Of a stretch of 64,000 nucleotides of DNA, positions 45,531 to 53,851 are shown piece after piece (within the stretch, counting starts at the first letter, position 1; every line of letters starts with the position of its first letter). The position numbers and the translations under genes were made by a program. The stretch spans positions 1 to 64,000 of the forward strand of contig JAIBBZ010000021.1 of NCBI GenBank assembly GCA_019694435.1, read 5' to 3'. The DNA comes from Pirellulales bacterium (GTDB lineage Bacteria > Planctomycetota > Planctomycetia > Pirellulales > JAEUIK01). Below the pieces are notes generated by a model. The model was given only the letters and a program-made list of their open reading frames with translations. It did not search any database and was not told where the DNA came from.

Positions 45531-45683
45531 GGGTTCAGCGCCGCGACCGCCGGCAGGAGGTGTTGCGAGACGCTGCCCCGTGGGCCAAATGCCGACGGGC
45601 AACGACGTGGATTCGGGGCACGAGCGGTACCTCGGCGGTGTACGAGGGAGGATGGGGATGGCGGGGGCAAAAGGTCAGAAAAG

Positions 45684-45708
45684 TGTCATAAGAAGACATA
45701 AAAATGTC
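45684..45708. promoter_or_regulatory. TGTC/GACA repeats, candidate operator of the XRE regulator
   Basis: TGTC (45684), GACA (45695) and TGTC (45705) recur about every 10-11 bases; GACAT-AAAA-ATGTC (45695-45708) is a perfect inverted repeat and TGTC/GACA a second. They lie 80 bases before the regulator's ATG, on one helical face, as expected for autoregulation. Confidence 0.45.
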
Positions 45709-45787
45709 AATAGGCTAGACGTGGCTTTGCTTTGGACTAATAAAATACTTGCAAATCGTGCCTTTTGTGGGATACGGTGGCAGGATC

Positions 45788-46861
45788 ATGACGCCATCAT
45801 TTCAGAATCATGTTCGCGCGTTTCGCGAGGCCCGGCAGTGGTCCCAGGCCGATCTGGCGACCCGGGTGGGCATTTCGCGCACCGGTCTGGGCGCGATCGA
45901 GGCCGGGCGGCTGGTGCCCTCGACGGCGACGGCGCTCGCCTTGGCCCAGGCGCTCGCGTGCCGTGTGGAGGACCTGTTCAGTCTGGCAGCCGAGGGCGAA
46001 GCCACGCTGCGCTGGGCCATCCCGCCGCGGCAGCAGCCCGTACGGTTCTGGCAAGCGCGGGTAGGGTCGCGCTGGCTGGCCTATCCGAGCGATGCGGTGG
46101 CCGACTTTCCGGTCTGGCAGGATGGCGTGTTCCGCGGTGGCCGCTTCGAACACTCGGGCCTGGCGGCCGCCGAAGCGGCGCTGGGCGACAAGACGCTGGT
46201 GGTTGCCAGTTGCGACCCGGCAGCGGGATTGCTGGCGAGCGAATACGTCGCGCAAACGCCGTTTCGACTGCTAGTCGTGCGGCGCTCCAGCCGCGAGGCA
46301 CTGCGATTGCTGGCCGATGGTCTCGTGCATGCCGCCGGCGTCCATCTGGGTCGCGCCGGCGAGCACGGCAATGCAGCCGTGTGCAGGGAGATGCTCGGTC
46401 CTGAGTACATGCTGATGCGCATGGCACGCTGGCAAGAAGGATTGGCCCTGTCCCCGGGCGTCAAAGCACGGTCGCTGGGCGGCGTGGTCCGCTCGCGGGC
46501 ACGGTGGATCGGCCGCGAAGCCGGTTCGGGCGCACGCGTCTGCCTCGACGAGCTGCTCGGAGATGCCCCGCCGCCCCGCCGCATCGCCCACGACCACCGC
46601 GGAGTGGCTACGGCGATTCGCGACAATTGGGCCGACGTCGGCGTGTGCCTGCGCTTGGCGTGCGAGGAATATGGTCTGAGCTTTTTGCCGGTGCGCGAGG
46701 AGGACTACGACCTGTGCATCGCCAGCCAGGCTCTCGGCGATCCGCGCATCGAAGCGCTCGTGCGCGTTGTCCGATCGGCCGCCTACCGACGGCACTTGGG
46801 CGAACTGCCGGGTTACGATTCGTCGGCGACGGGAGAACTCGAGGATTGCGCCAAGTCATGA
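45788..46861 (+). CDS. XRE-family transcriptional regulator with C-terminal substrate-binding-like domain
   Basis: 357 residues from the ATG at 45788. The N-terminal helix-turn-helix (about 6-65) is VRAFREARQWSQADLATRVGISRTGLGAIEAGRLVPSTATALALAQAL, split here only for description. The C-terminal two thirds (about 130-340) resemble periplasmic-binding-protein-like domains of molybdate-related regulators: TPFRLLVVRRSSREALRLLADG, HDHRGVATAIRDNWADVGVC. The gene overlaps by four bases (ATGA) with a TupA-like binding-protein gene, so ligand sensing and transport components are coupled. Oxyanion sensing (molybdate or tungstate) is inferred. DNA upstream holds TGTC/GACA repeats. Confidence 0.86.
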   Translation: MTPSFQNHVRAFREARQWSQADLATRVGISRTGLGAIEAGRLVPSTATALALAQALACRVEDLFSLAAEGEATLRWAIPPRQQPVRFWQARVGSRWLAYPSDAVADFPVWQDGVFRGGRFEHSGLAAAEAALGDKTLVVASCDPAAGLLASEYVAQTPFRLLVVRRSSREALRLLADGLVHAAGVHLGRAGEHGNAAVCREMLGPEYMLMRMARWQEGLALSPGVKARSLGGVVRSRARWIGREAGSGARVCLDELLGDAPPPRRIAHDHRGVATAIRDNWADVGVCLRLACEEYGLSFLPVREEDYDLCIASQALGDPRIEALVRVVRSAAYRRHLGELPGYDSSATGELEDCAKS

Positions 46862-47751
46862 AGCCGGCCGAACATTCCAGGACGATCGTGCTGGCCTTGT
46901 TGTTGGCCACCGGCGGCGCGGCGCGCGGTGCTGCCGCCGGGGAGCCGCCGCCAGCGCCGGCTGAATCCGTCGAGGCAGCAGCCGCGCCGGCCATTCGCTG
47001 CGCCGTGATCGGAGGTATGACCGAGACGGGGTTCTGGGACGCCGTCGCCGATCGATTTACACGAGCCACGGGCCTGCATACGGTGCTCGTGGCAACGGGG
47101 CCCAAGCACGTGTTGCTGCCAAGCTTTGCCCGAGGCGAGTGCGATCTCGTCACGATGCACGCCTGCGACGCGATGATCAATCTCGTGGCCGACGGCCTGG
47201 GTGAGGACCCGCAGCCCTGGCTGAGGAACGACTTGCTGCTGGTCGGTCCCGAGGCCGATCCGGCCGGCGTCCGCGGTTCGCACGACGTTGTGGCCGCACT
47301 GGCCCGGATCATCGCGGGGCAGCACACGCTGCTGGTGCATCGCAGTCTCGGTGCGCAAGAAGTCTTGCACGACTTGCTCAGCGTCGACGAGCTGGAGCTG
47401 GACCCCGAGCACACGGTGATTATCGCGGCCGACCGGCATCGGCAATTGTTGCAACGCGCCGAGCGTGAAAACGCTTATACGCTCGTGGGGCGGATCCCGT
47501 TCCTCAACGGCAAGATTCCCGCGGCCACCTTGCAGATCATGGTCCAGGGCGACCCGCGGATGCGCCGACCGTATCTGGTCGTCGTCACAACGCCCCAACG
47601 CACGACGCCGGAACGATACGCGGCCGCCAAACGCTTGGCGGCATTTCTGCGCTCGCCCGAGACGCAGGCCTGGATTGCCGAATACGGCAAGGGCGAGATC
47701 GACGATCGGCCGCTGTTCTTTCCCGTCGAGATCGGCCACGCGGCGAAATGA
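46858..47751 (+). CDS. TupA-like tungstate/molybdate substrate-binding protein
   Basis: 297 residues. The signal peptide is TIVLALLLATGGAARGAAA. The mature protein has the oxyanion-binder pattern: IGGMTETGFWDAVADRFTRATGL, a GPKHVLLPSFARGECDLVTMHA segment (like TupA's GTGQAL...GDADVLLVH), GDPRMRRPYLVVV and the C-terminal PETQAWIAEYGKGEIDDRPLFFP. This resembles TupA of tungstate importers more than the ModA-type proteins at 34.5 kb. Overlaps the XRE regulator by four bases; TupB/TupC-like permease and ATPase genes are not adjacent, so it may use another transporter. Convergent with aat, 22 bases apart. Confidence 0.82.
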   Translation: MKPAEHSRTIVLALLLATGGAARGAAAGEPPPAPAESVEAAAAPAIRCAVIGGMTETGFWDAVADRFTRATGLHTVLVATGPKHVLLPSFARGECDLVTMHACDAMINLVADGLGEDPQPWLRNDLLLVGPEADPAGVRGSHDVVAALARIIAGQHTLLVHRSLGAQEVLHDLLSVDELELDPEHTVIIAADRHRQLLQRAERENAYTLVGRIPFLNGKIPAATLQIMVQGDPRMRRPYLVVVTTPQRTTPERYAAAKRLAAFLRSPETQAWIAEYGKGEIDDRPLFFPVEIGHAAK

Positions 47752-47773
47752 TCGCTGCCGCGTGCGTTGAAGG

Positions 47774-48454
47774 TCAGGGCTCCGCGTCGGGATCGAACGG
47801 TTCCCAGCTCGGGCGCAGGCGCTGGGCCTCGGCGAGCCGGCGGAGGTATTCCGCGCGCGGAATTTCGTGTGCACCCAGCCGCGCCGTGTGCGGTGTGAGC
47901 TGCTGGATGTCGAGCAACCGGTAACCGCGCCGACGGAGATGGCCGACCAGGTGGGCCAAAGCTACCTTCGAGGCATCACGCACACGGTAGAACATCGACT
48001 CGGCCGAAAACGCACCGCCGATGCTGACACCATACGTCCCGCCGGCGAGTCGTCCTTCGGACCAGACCTCGACGCTGTGCGCCTGGCCGGCCGCGTGCAG
48101 TTGTTGGTACGCCCGACGCATGGCTGGGGTCAGCCACGTCGCTCCCCGGCGGCCGCACTCGGTTGCACAACCAAGCATGACCTCGCCGAACGCTTGATCC
48201 GAAGTGACGACCAGGCGGCGCTGGCGTAGCGTCCGGCGCAGGCTGCGGGAAATGTGGAACCGGTCGAACTCGATGACGGCCCGCGGATCGGGCGACCACC
48301 AGGCCAGGATGCGCTCGTCATAGGGCCAGGGAAAAATGCCGTGGCGATATGCGTCGAGCAGCCACTCGACGCTCAATTCGCCGCCCACGGCCAAGAGTCC
48401 CTCGGCGGTGCTGGTCGCGACCGGTGGAAAGTATTTCGGATCGGAAAGGCTCAT
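47774..48454 (-). CDS. aat: Leucyl/phenylalanyl-tRNA-protein transferase
   Basis: 226 residues, full length. Aat attaches Leu or Phe to N-terminal Lys or Arg of proteins, marking them for ClpS-ClpAP (N-end rule). Family motifs: FPPVATSTAEGLLAVGGELS, RHGIFPWPYDERILAWWSPDPRAV, and HSVEVWSEGRLAGGTYGVSIGGAFSAESMF, DIQQLTPHTARLGA. I chose the ATG at 48454, which overlaps the stop of the HTTM gene by four bases (ATGA). Coupling with a membrane protein of the HTTM type is not a usual arrangement for aat. Confidence 0.95.
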   Translation of the reverse strand: MSLSDPKYFPPVATSTAEGLLAVGGELSVEWLLDAYRHGIFPWPYDERILAWWSPDPRAVIEFDRFHISRSLRRTLRQRRLVVTSDQAFGEVMLGCATECGRRGATWLTPAMRRAYQQLHAAGQAHSVEVWSEGRLAGGTYGVSIGGAFSAESMFYRVRDASKVALAHLVGHLRRRGYRLLDIQQLTPHTARLGAHEIPRAEYLRRLAEAQRLRPSWEPFDPDAEP

Positions 48455-50718
48455 GGACGGCTGGCCACGGGCGCCGACGACGTTGCCTGAGCCGGCGGCT
48501 CTCCGTCGAGCGGCAAAATCCAGGGATTGTGGCCCCACGACCGCCAGGTCACGGCGGCCAGGTCGACCGTCGGGTCGACGAGCAACTGCATGCGATGCTG
48601 ATTGATGCCGACATAGTCGGTCACGTAGATCTGCGGATAGCTGCCCATGCGCGCCTGCCACAACTGCGCGATGCGCTTGACATAGGGCTCGAGCATGCAG
48701 GGATACTGTTGGAGCGTATCGACCTTGAAGCGGGGCAAGTCGCGGGCAGGATTCCAGTAGAACACGGTGCGGCCGTCACGACCGAGCGTCGGCACGATTT
48801 CGGGCAGCGCTTGCCAGTCGACGAGCGAGGCGCGTTGCACGTCGGCCACGACGACCGCCACGCCCTGCGGCGGCCTCCAGCTTGCCCTGTCGATCGTGAC
48901 GAATCCCTGGCGCGAGGCCTGTTGAAGATTGGGATCGACCAGCGAGAAGAACGGGCCTGGCATGTGCAGCGCGCCGTCAAACGCCAGGGGATCGAGGTGC
49001 GAGAGCACCTCGCGCAGCGGACCGGCGAGCGGGGGAATCTGCAGCAGTCGGTACATCGCGGCCTTGATGCGTCCAACATGATTCGTGGCCGTGCGCTCAT
49101 CGAGCGTTCCGGCTTGCAGCTCCTGCGCGAGTTGCGCGGCCTCGTCCAATTGCGCTCCGAGCTCGCGCGGGACAGATGTTTCGCTGAGCAGATGACGCGC
49201 TGCCCGCAGCGCTGCGGTGAGCGAAATGGTCGGTGCGAGCTCGCCCCGGCTGCCGAACACGGCGCCGGCCAGGCTCGCTGCACGCGTGCGTGCCGTGGCT
49301 TCGTCGCGCGGCTGCTGCCGACCGCTGTAGGGGTTATAGACGATGCGTTCGCCGACGAAGGATTGGAACAAGACCACGATCTCGGGCAGGCTGTTCCAGG
49401 CGACGCGCCGCGCGTCGACGTCTCGATAGAGCGTGTGTGGCGCAGGCAGGCGGCTCCAGGAGATGCGCACGTTGCCCTGTGCATCCTGCGCGCCGTGGGC
49501 GGGATCGACCAGCGTGATCCAGAACGGCCCCGAACGCTTGGCGGCAGTTTTCATGCGCCAACTGAAGCGGTCCGCCTCGCTGGTCCAGGCGGCGTCGCCC
49601 GGGATGAAGTAGTGCCGTAACGGGACGATCGCCTGCACCGTAAACCACAGCACAATCAACGGCAGCGTGAGCCGGGACAGCCGACGGGGCGCCGTTTCGC
49701 CGCGCGACGTGGGCGAAATACTCCACCCCAACGCGGCGCCGACGCCCGGCAACAGCAGCGCCCCACCGAGCAGCCAGCGCCAATCGGGCCGCGGCCAGGC
49801 TCGCGTCGCGAACCAACGAGCCACGCGCGAAGGCCAATCGGGCTCGAGAAAGATGGTGGTCAGCGAGAGCGCCATCACGGGAAACCACTCGATGTCGTCG
49901 AACAGGATAAAGTGGTTCAGCCCATGAAAGATGGCGGTCAAGACCAGCCCGAGGATTCGCGTCCGCCGCACGAGCAGCAATCCGCCGACGGCCAGGTCGA
50001 AGATCAGACCGATGTAGGCGATTGCAAAAGCGACGGCCGGCTGGGCGATCGCCGCATGCAATTGCGCCAAGGCCGGTGGGTCGAGCAGCCCGGCAAACGG
50101 TTCGACGACATGCGGCAATCGCAAGAGCGTCTGCACCGGTTCGGCATGCAGCAACCAATCACGGCTCAGCTTCGCGACGCCGCCAAAGAAGTAGACGACG
50201 AACAACTGGCCGCGCAGTACGGCGATCGGCCAGAACGGAATGACCCCGTCGCCGGACGCGGCCAGGCTGTACCGCGCCGCCATGGGCATGCAGGCCGCCA
50301 GCAGGAGCAGCAGACTCAACAGGTAGTAGTGGTTGTTGTATCGCGTCGCGTCGAGCAGCCAGACGTAGGTCCAAAGCACGCTGCCGAGCAAGGCGCATTT
50401 GCGAGCGTGCCAGCCGAGTGCCAACGCCAGCCCGGCCAGCGTCATCACCGCGACCCACGCGTTCAGCGCCGTCGCGCCCAGTTGGGGCAACCAGCCGCAG
50501 CCCTGGTACGGCACATTCCAGCCGACATGGGGGCCCGTATAGATCTGACGCAGGAGATTGCCCTCGGCGTGGGGCCACAACAACGTTGCGCCTTCGAGCG
50601 CCAGGACGGTGCCGAGGATCATCCGGAACACACCCAAGGACTCGCCCGACACCGACGTCCGCAGGACGGCGGTCCATTGCGACCAGCGCGAGGCACGAAG
50701 AGCGGCCGGAGCGTTCAA
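48451..50718 (-). CDS. HTTM-domain membrane protein with long C-terminal region
   Basis: 755 residues. The N-terminal ~440 residues are a multi-helix membrane region with HTTM features: LGVFRMILGTVLALEGATLLWP, QIYTGPHVGWNVPYQGCGWLP, YYLLSLLLLLAACMP, LRGQLFVVYFFGGVAKLSRDWLLHAEP and FHGLNHFILFDDIEWFPVMAL. HTTM domains occur in vitamin K-dependent carboxylase-like proteins. The remaining ~300 residues (with FVGERIVYNPYSGRQ and FYWNPARDLPRFKV) are soluble and not assigned. The start is a TTG at 50718 without an obvious Shine-Dalgarno. Overlaps aat by four bases. Enzymatic activity is not proven. Confidence 0.82.
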   Translation of the reverse strand: MNAPAALRASRWSQWTAVLRTSVSGESLGVFRMILGTVLALEGATLLWPHAEGNLLRQIYTGPHVGWNVPYQGCGWLPQLGATALNAWVAVMTLAGLALALGWHARKCALLGSVLWTYVWLLDATRYNNHYYLLSLLLLLAACMPMAARYSLAASGDGVIPFWPIAVLRGQLFVVYFFGGVAKLSRDWLLHAEPVQTLLRLPHVVEPFAGLLDPPALAQLHAAIAQPAVAFAIAYIGLIFDLAVGGLLLVRRTRILGLVLTAIFHGLNHFILFDDIEWFPVMALSLTTIFLEPDWPSRVARWFATRAWPRPDWRWLLGGALLLPGVGAALGWSISPTSRGETAPRRLSRLTLPLIVLWFTVQAIVPLRHYFIPGDAAWTSEADRFSWRMKTAAKRSGPFWITLVDPAHGAQDAQGNVRISWSRLPAPHTLYRDVDARRVAWNSLPEIVVLFQSFVGERIVYNPYSGRQQPRDEATARTRAASLAGAVFGSRGELAPTISLTAALRAARHLLSETSVPRELGAQLDEAAQLAQELQAGTLDERTATNHVGRIKAAMYRLLQIPPLAGPLREVLSHLDPLAFDGALHMPGPFFSLVDPNLQQASRQGFVTIDRASWRPPQGVAVVVADVQRASLVDWQALPEIVPTLGRDGRTVFYWNPARDLPRFKVDTLQQYPCMLEPYVKRIAQLWQARMGSYPQIYVTDYVGINQHRMQLLVDPTVDLAAVTWRSWGHNPWILPLDGEPPAQATSSAPVASRP

Positions 50719-50765
50719 GCGAATTTGAGCCGGGAAGGATGGCCGGTGCGGTTCGACAAAGGCCC

Positions 50766-50771
50766 TATAAT
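50766..50771 (+). promoter_or_regulatory. Candidate -10 element for the second Deg protease
   Basis: Perfect TATAAT (50766-50771), 43 bases before the ATG. No recognisable -35 at 16-18 bases. Confidence 0.35.
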
Positions 50772-50813
50772 AACCGCGACATCCCTTCCGCGACGAAAAG
50801 CAGGAGCTACTTC

Positions 50814-51956
50814 ATGGAGACGACCGCCAGCCAACCGGGATTTCGTCGCACGTACCTGGTCTGGATCTTGCTGGGGCTGCTGCTGGCACTGATCCTGCCC
50901 AACCTAGTCGAGCGGATCCGGTACTCGGCTGCGCGCGGCGAGCAGCGCGGGCAGATCGAGTCGGCCCGGCAGCAATTGGCGAAGCTGGCCGACACCTCGG
51001 AGGCCTTTCGGCTGGTCGCGCAAAGCGTGGGGCCCTGCGTGGTCCATATCAACACCACCACGCTCTACCAGCGCGGCAATCCGTACTGGTCGGGTGAAGG
51101 GCGCCAGCGCGTTTACGCGGCCCAGGGCCAAGGCTCCGGCGTAATCGTCGACCCGGCCGGGTATGTGGTGACGAACAACCATGTGGTCGAGAACGCCTCG
51201 CGGATCGAGGTGCTGCTCAGCGACGGCCGGACGATTGGCGACGTGCAGCTCGTCGGGGCCGATCCGCTAAGCGACCTGGCCGTGGTCAAAATCGATGCCG
51301 ACCAACTGCCGACGGCCCCCTGGGGGGACAGCGACAAGATCGCCGTGGGCGACTGGGTGCTGGCCGTAGGAAATCCGTATGGCCTCGATCGCAGCGTGAC
51401 GGCGGGAATCATCAGCGCCACGGGACGCCGCGTGCATGGCGGTTCACGACCGCTCGACTTTCTGCAGACCGATGCGGCCGTCAATCCCGGCAACAGCGGC
51501 GGCCCGCTGGTCAACTTGCGCGGCGAAGTCATCGGGATCACGACGGCCATCGTCGGGCCGGCCTACCAGGGCATCAGCTTTGCAATCCCCAGCAACTACG
51601 CCCGCGACGTGTATGACCGGCTACGCAAGGGCACCGTCCTCGCGCGCGGGTGGCTGGGCGTGGCGCTCGATCGGCTCTCGCCCGACGTGGCCATGCAAAT
51701 GGGCTTGAATTCGACGCGGGGAGCGTTGGTGTCGCAGGTCGAGCCGGGCTCGCCCGCGGCCAAGGCCGGGATCGAAACAGGCGACGTCATTCGGTCCTGG
51801 GACGGCGAGCCGATCGACGAGCCGGACGACCTGATTCTGCTGGTCGGCCAGACCGAGATCGGCAAGGCCGTCGAAGCGCGCTTGCTGAGGTTCGGTCGCG
51901 AACTTACGGTCCGGGTCACGGTTGAAGAGCGACAGCGCAGAAAAGCCGAACGATGA
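50814..51956 (+). CDS. Membrane-anchored Deg/HtrA-type serine protease with one PDZ domain
   Basis: 380 residues from the ATG at 50814, with CAGGAG seven bases upstream. A single uncleaved helix (about 14-30: YLVWILLGLLLALILPN) anchors it, like DegS. The protease domain has the full triad His123 (TNNHVV), Asp154 (SDLAVV) and Ser228 (NPGNSGGP); one PDZ domain follows (about 280-375: SQVEPGSPAAKAGIETGDVI). A role in envelope stress sensing or protein quality control is inferred. It overlaps the sulfatase gene by four bases (ATGA). Compare with the two-PDZ protease at 4605. Confidence 0.92.
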   Translation: METTASQPGFRRTYLVWILLGLLLALILPNLVERIRYSAARGEQRGQIESARQQLAKLADTSEAFRLVAQSVGPCVVHINTTTLYQRGNPYWSGEGRQRVYAAQGQGSGVIVDPAGYVVTNNHVVENASRIEVLLSDGRTIGDVQLVGADPLSDLAVVKIDADQLPTAPWGDSDKIAVGDWVLAVGNPYGLDRSVTAGIISATGRRVHGGSRPLDFLQTDAAVNPGNSGGPLVNLRGEVIGITTAIVGPAYQGISFAIPSNYARDVYDRLRKGTVLARGWLGVALDRLSPDVAMQMGLNSTRGALVSQVEPGSPAAKAGIETGDVIRSWDGEPIDEPDDLILLVGQTEIGKAVEARLLRFGRELTVRVTVEERQRRKAER

Positions 51957-53545
51957 TGCACCTAGAATTGAGCCTTGCCGGTATGGTCATGCGCCGGATG
52001 GCAATCGCTTGCGCCCGGCTCGGCGTCGCAGGGATGTGGCTGGCGAGTCTCCCGGCCGTGGCCGCGAGTCTTGCGCCTGCGCGCCCCAACATCGTGATGA
52101 TCCTGGCCGACGACCTCGGTTATGGCGACCTGCACTGCTACAACCCGGATCGTGGGAAGATTCCGACCCCGCATCTCGATCGGCTGGCGGCCTCGGGCAT
52201 GCGTTTCACCGATGCGCATTCATCAAGCGCCTGCTGCTCGCCTTCGCGCTATGCACTGTTGACGGGGCGCTACCATTGGCGGACGCGGCTGCAAGCCGGC
52301 ATTTGCGAGCTTTGGGAAAGGCCGTTGATCGCGCGCGAGCGATTGACGATCGGCAAGCTCGCGCAGCAACACGGCTATCGCACCGCCTGCATCGGCAAGT
52401 GGCATCTGGGCGAGGACTGGGGCATTGCCGACGATCAGGCCAGGTTTTTTCGGCGTGAGGGCAGCGAACCGCCGCCGCTGACCCCGGAGCGATTGTCGGC
52501 CTGGCGCGCGGTGTTCGGGCGCCCGTTGCGCGATGGCCCCACGACGCGCGGCTTCGACGAGTATTTCGGCACGATCGTACCGAATTGGCCGCCGTATGCG
52601 TTTGTCGAGGGCGACCGCGTGCAAGGTCTGCCGAGCACGTACCTGCCGGCCGATCTCGTGGGCCATCACCTGGCCAGCTTCAACGGTCCGGCCTTGCCTG
52701 GCTGGCAACTTGCCGGCGTCTTGCCCGCGCTGCGCGACCGGGCGATCGATTTCATTCGTCGCCAGGCACAGCCCCAGCAGCCGTTCTTGCTCTACCTGCC
52801 GTTGACGACGCCCCACACGCCGCTGGCCGTCAATCCGCCCTGGTCAGGGCGCAGCGGGCTCGGGCTGCCGGTGGCCGATTTGATCATGGAAACCGACGAC
52901 GTCGTGGGACAGGTGTTGGCAGCGCTCGACGAGCATGGCGCCAGTGAAAACACGTTGGTGCTGTTCACGAGCGACAATGGGTTTGCCGCCTATGTCGGCG
53001 CCGCACAACTCGAGGCCCAAGGCCATTACCCCAGCGGACCGTTGCGCGGCTACAAGCGCGATGCCTACGAAGGCGGTCACCGCGTCCCGTTTGTGGTCCG
53101 CTGGCCAGGACACGTTGCCCCGGGCAGCATTTGCGATCAACTCGTGCACCAGGCCGACTGGATGGCTACGCTGGCCGAAATCCTTGGCGCGAAGTTGCCC
53201 GACGACGCGGCCGAGGACAGCTTCAGCATGTTGCCGCTGTTCGCAGCCGTTCGCGGTGCCGTGCGCGAGCACGCAGTGAGCTGCGCCTCGGACGGCACGA
53301 TGTCGGTGCGGCAAGGCACTTGGAAGCTGATTCAAGCAAGCGAACCCGAGCTCTATGACCTGGCCACCGATCTGGGCGAACAACACAATCTGGCCGCCGC
53401 GCAGCCCGAACGTGTCGTCGAGCTGCAGGCACTGCTCGAAGGATTGATTCTCCAAGGCCGCAGCACGCCCGGTCCGCGGCAGACGAACGATGTCGAAGTC
53501 CGCCGCTTTCCGCGCCAGACCGCGAAGAACAAGAAGTCGGGATAA
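51953..53545 (+). CDS. Sulfatase (arylsulfatase A-like, exported)
   Basis: 530 residues. Hydrolyses sulfate esters, probably of algal or other polysaccharides, after export. The first ATG overlaps the Deg stop; a signal peptide follows from about residue 13 (MRRMAIACARLGVAGMWLASLPAVAA). The active-site formylglycine Cys is Cys95 in ACCSPSRYALLTGR, and metal ligands are Asp53/Asp54 in LADDLGYGD; further motifs are GKWHLG, PHTPL, TLVLFTSDNG and the C-terminal ELYDLATDLGEQHNLA. No sulfatase-modifying enzyme gene is in the window. Coupled to the Deg protease gene, which is unusual. Confidence 0.94.
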   Translation: MMHLELSLAGMVMRRMAIACARLGVAGMWLASLPAVAASLAPARPNIVMILADDLGYGDLHCYNPDRGKIPTPHLDRLAASGMRFTDAHSSSACCSPSRYALLTGRYHWRTRLQAGICELWERPLIARERLTIGKLAQQHGYRTACIGKWHLGEDWGIADDQARFFRREGSEPPPLTPERLSAWRAVFGRPLRDGPTTRGFDEYFGTIVPNWPPYAFVEGDRVQGLPSTYLPADLVGHHLASFNGPALPGWQLAGVLPALRDRAIDFIRRQAQPQQPFLLYLPLTTPHTPLAVNPPWSGRSGLGLPVADLIMETDDVVGQVLAALDEHGASENTLVLFTSDNGFAAYVGAAQLEAQGHYPSGPLRGYKRDAYEGGHRVPFVVRWPGHVAPGSICDQLVHQADWMATLAEILGAKLPDDAAEDSFSMLPLFAAVRGAVREHAVSCASDGTMSVRQGTWKLIQASEPELYDLATDLGEQHNLAAAQPERVVELQALLEGLILQGRSTPGPRQTNDVEVRRFPRQTAKNKKSG

Positions 53546-53851
53546 GCGCATTTCGCATGAATCGCGGGCTCTTGGCAGTCGCGATCAAGGGACTATTGCC
53601 CATACGGTTTCGGCACGCTCTTTGCTCTGGGGAGTCTAGGTGCTCGCGGTGGCCGCTCCGATTCCTTGACCCTTGTGCGCAGCGACTTTTATAATCGCGC
53701 GCAGCCGACCGACGGTGGAGTCTTTTCGCGGCCCCGATCGGGGCATCACAGGCGGTGCCGACCGGGCGGAGTGAGGCAGGTACGTCGGTTTCTCGCGAGC
53801 TGTGTCGCGCGCTGCGCGATTTCGGTCTTCGATTCGCTAGTGGGGGAGCGG
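53546..53851. other. Intergenic region upstream of dnaG
   Basis: 306 bases. It holds the strong promoter-like sequence at 53666-53695. The open dnaG frame continues upstream through this region, but conserved primase sequence begins at the ATG at 53852, so the upstream stretch is leader. Confidence 0.6.
53666..53695 (+). promoter_or_regulatory. Strong sigma-70-type promoter for dnaG-rpoD
   Basis: TTGACC (53666-53671), 18-base spacer and TATAAT (53690-53695): five of six and six of six consensus matches. It lies 157 bases before the dnaG ATG. Confidence 0.65.

Larger units (their letters stand above)
45475..45787. other. Divergent intergenic region between PEP-CTERM and XRE genes
   Basis: 313 bases. 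It contains the hairpin 45498-45530, in the leader of the minus-strand gene, and an AT-rich stretch (45680-45760) with TGTC/GACA repeats close to the plus-strand regulator gene. No long open frame. Confidence 0.6.
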
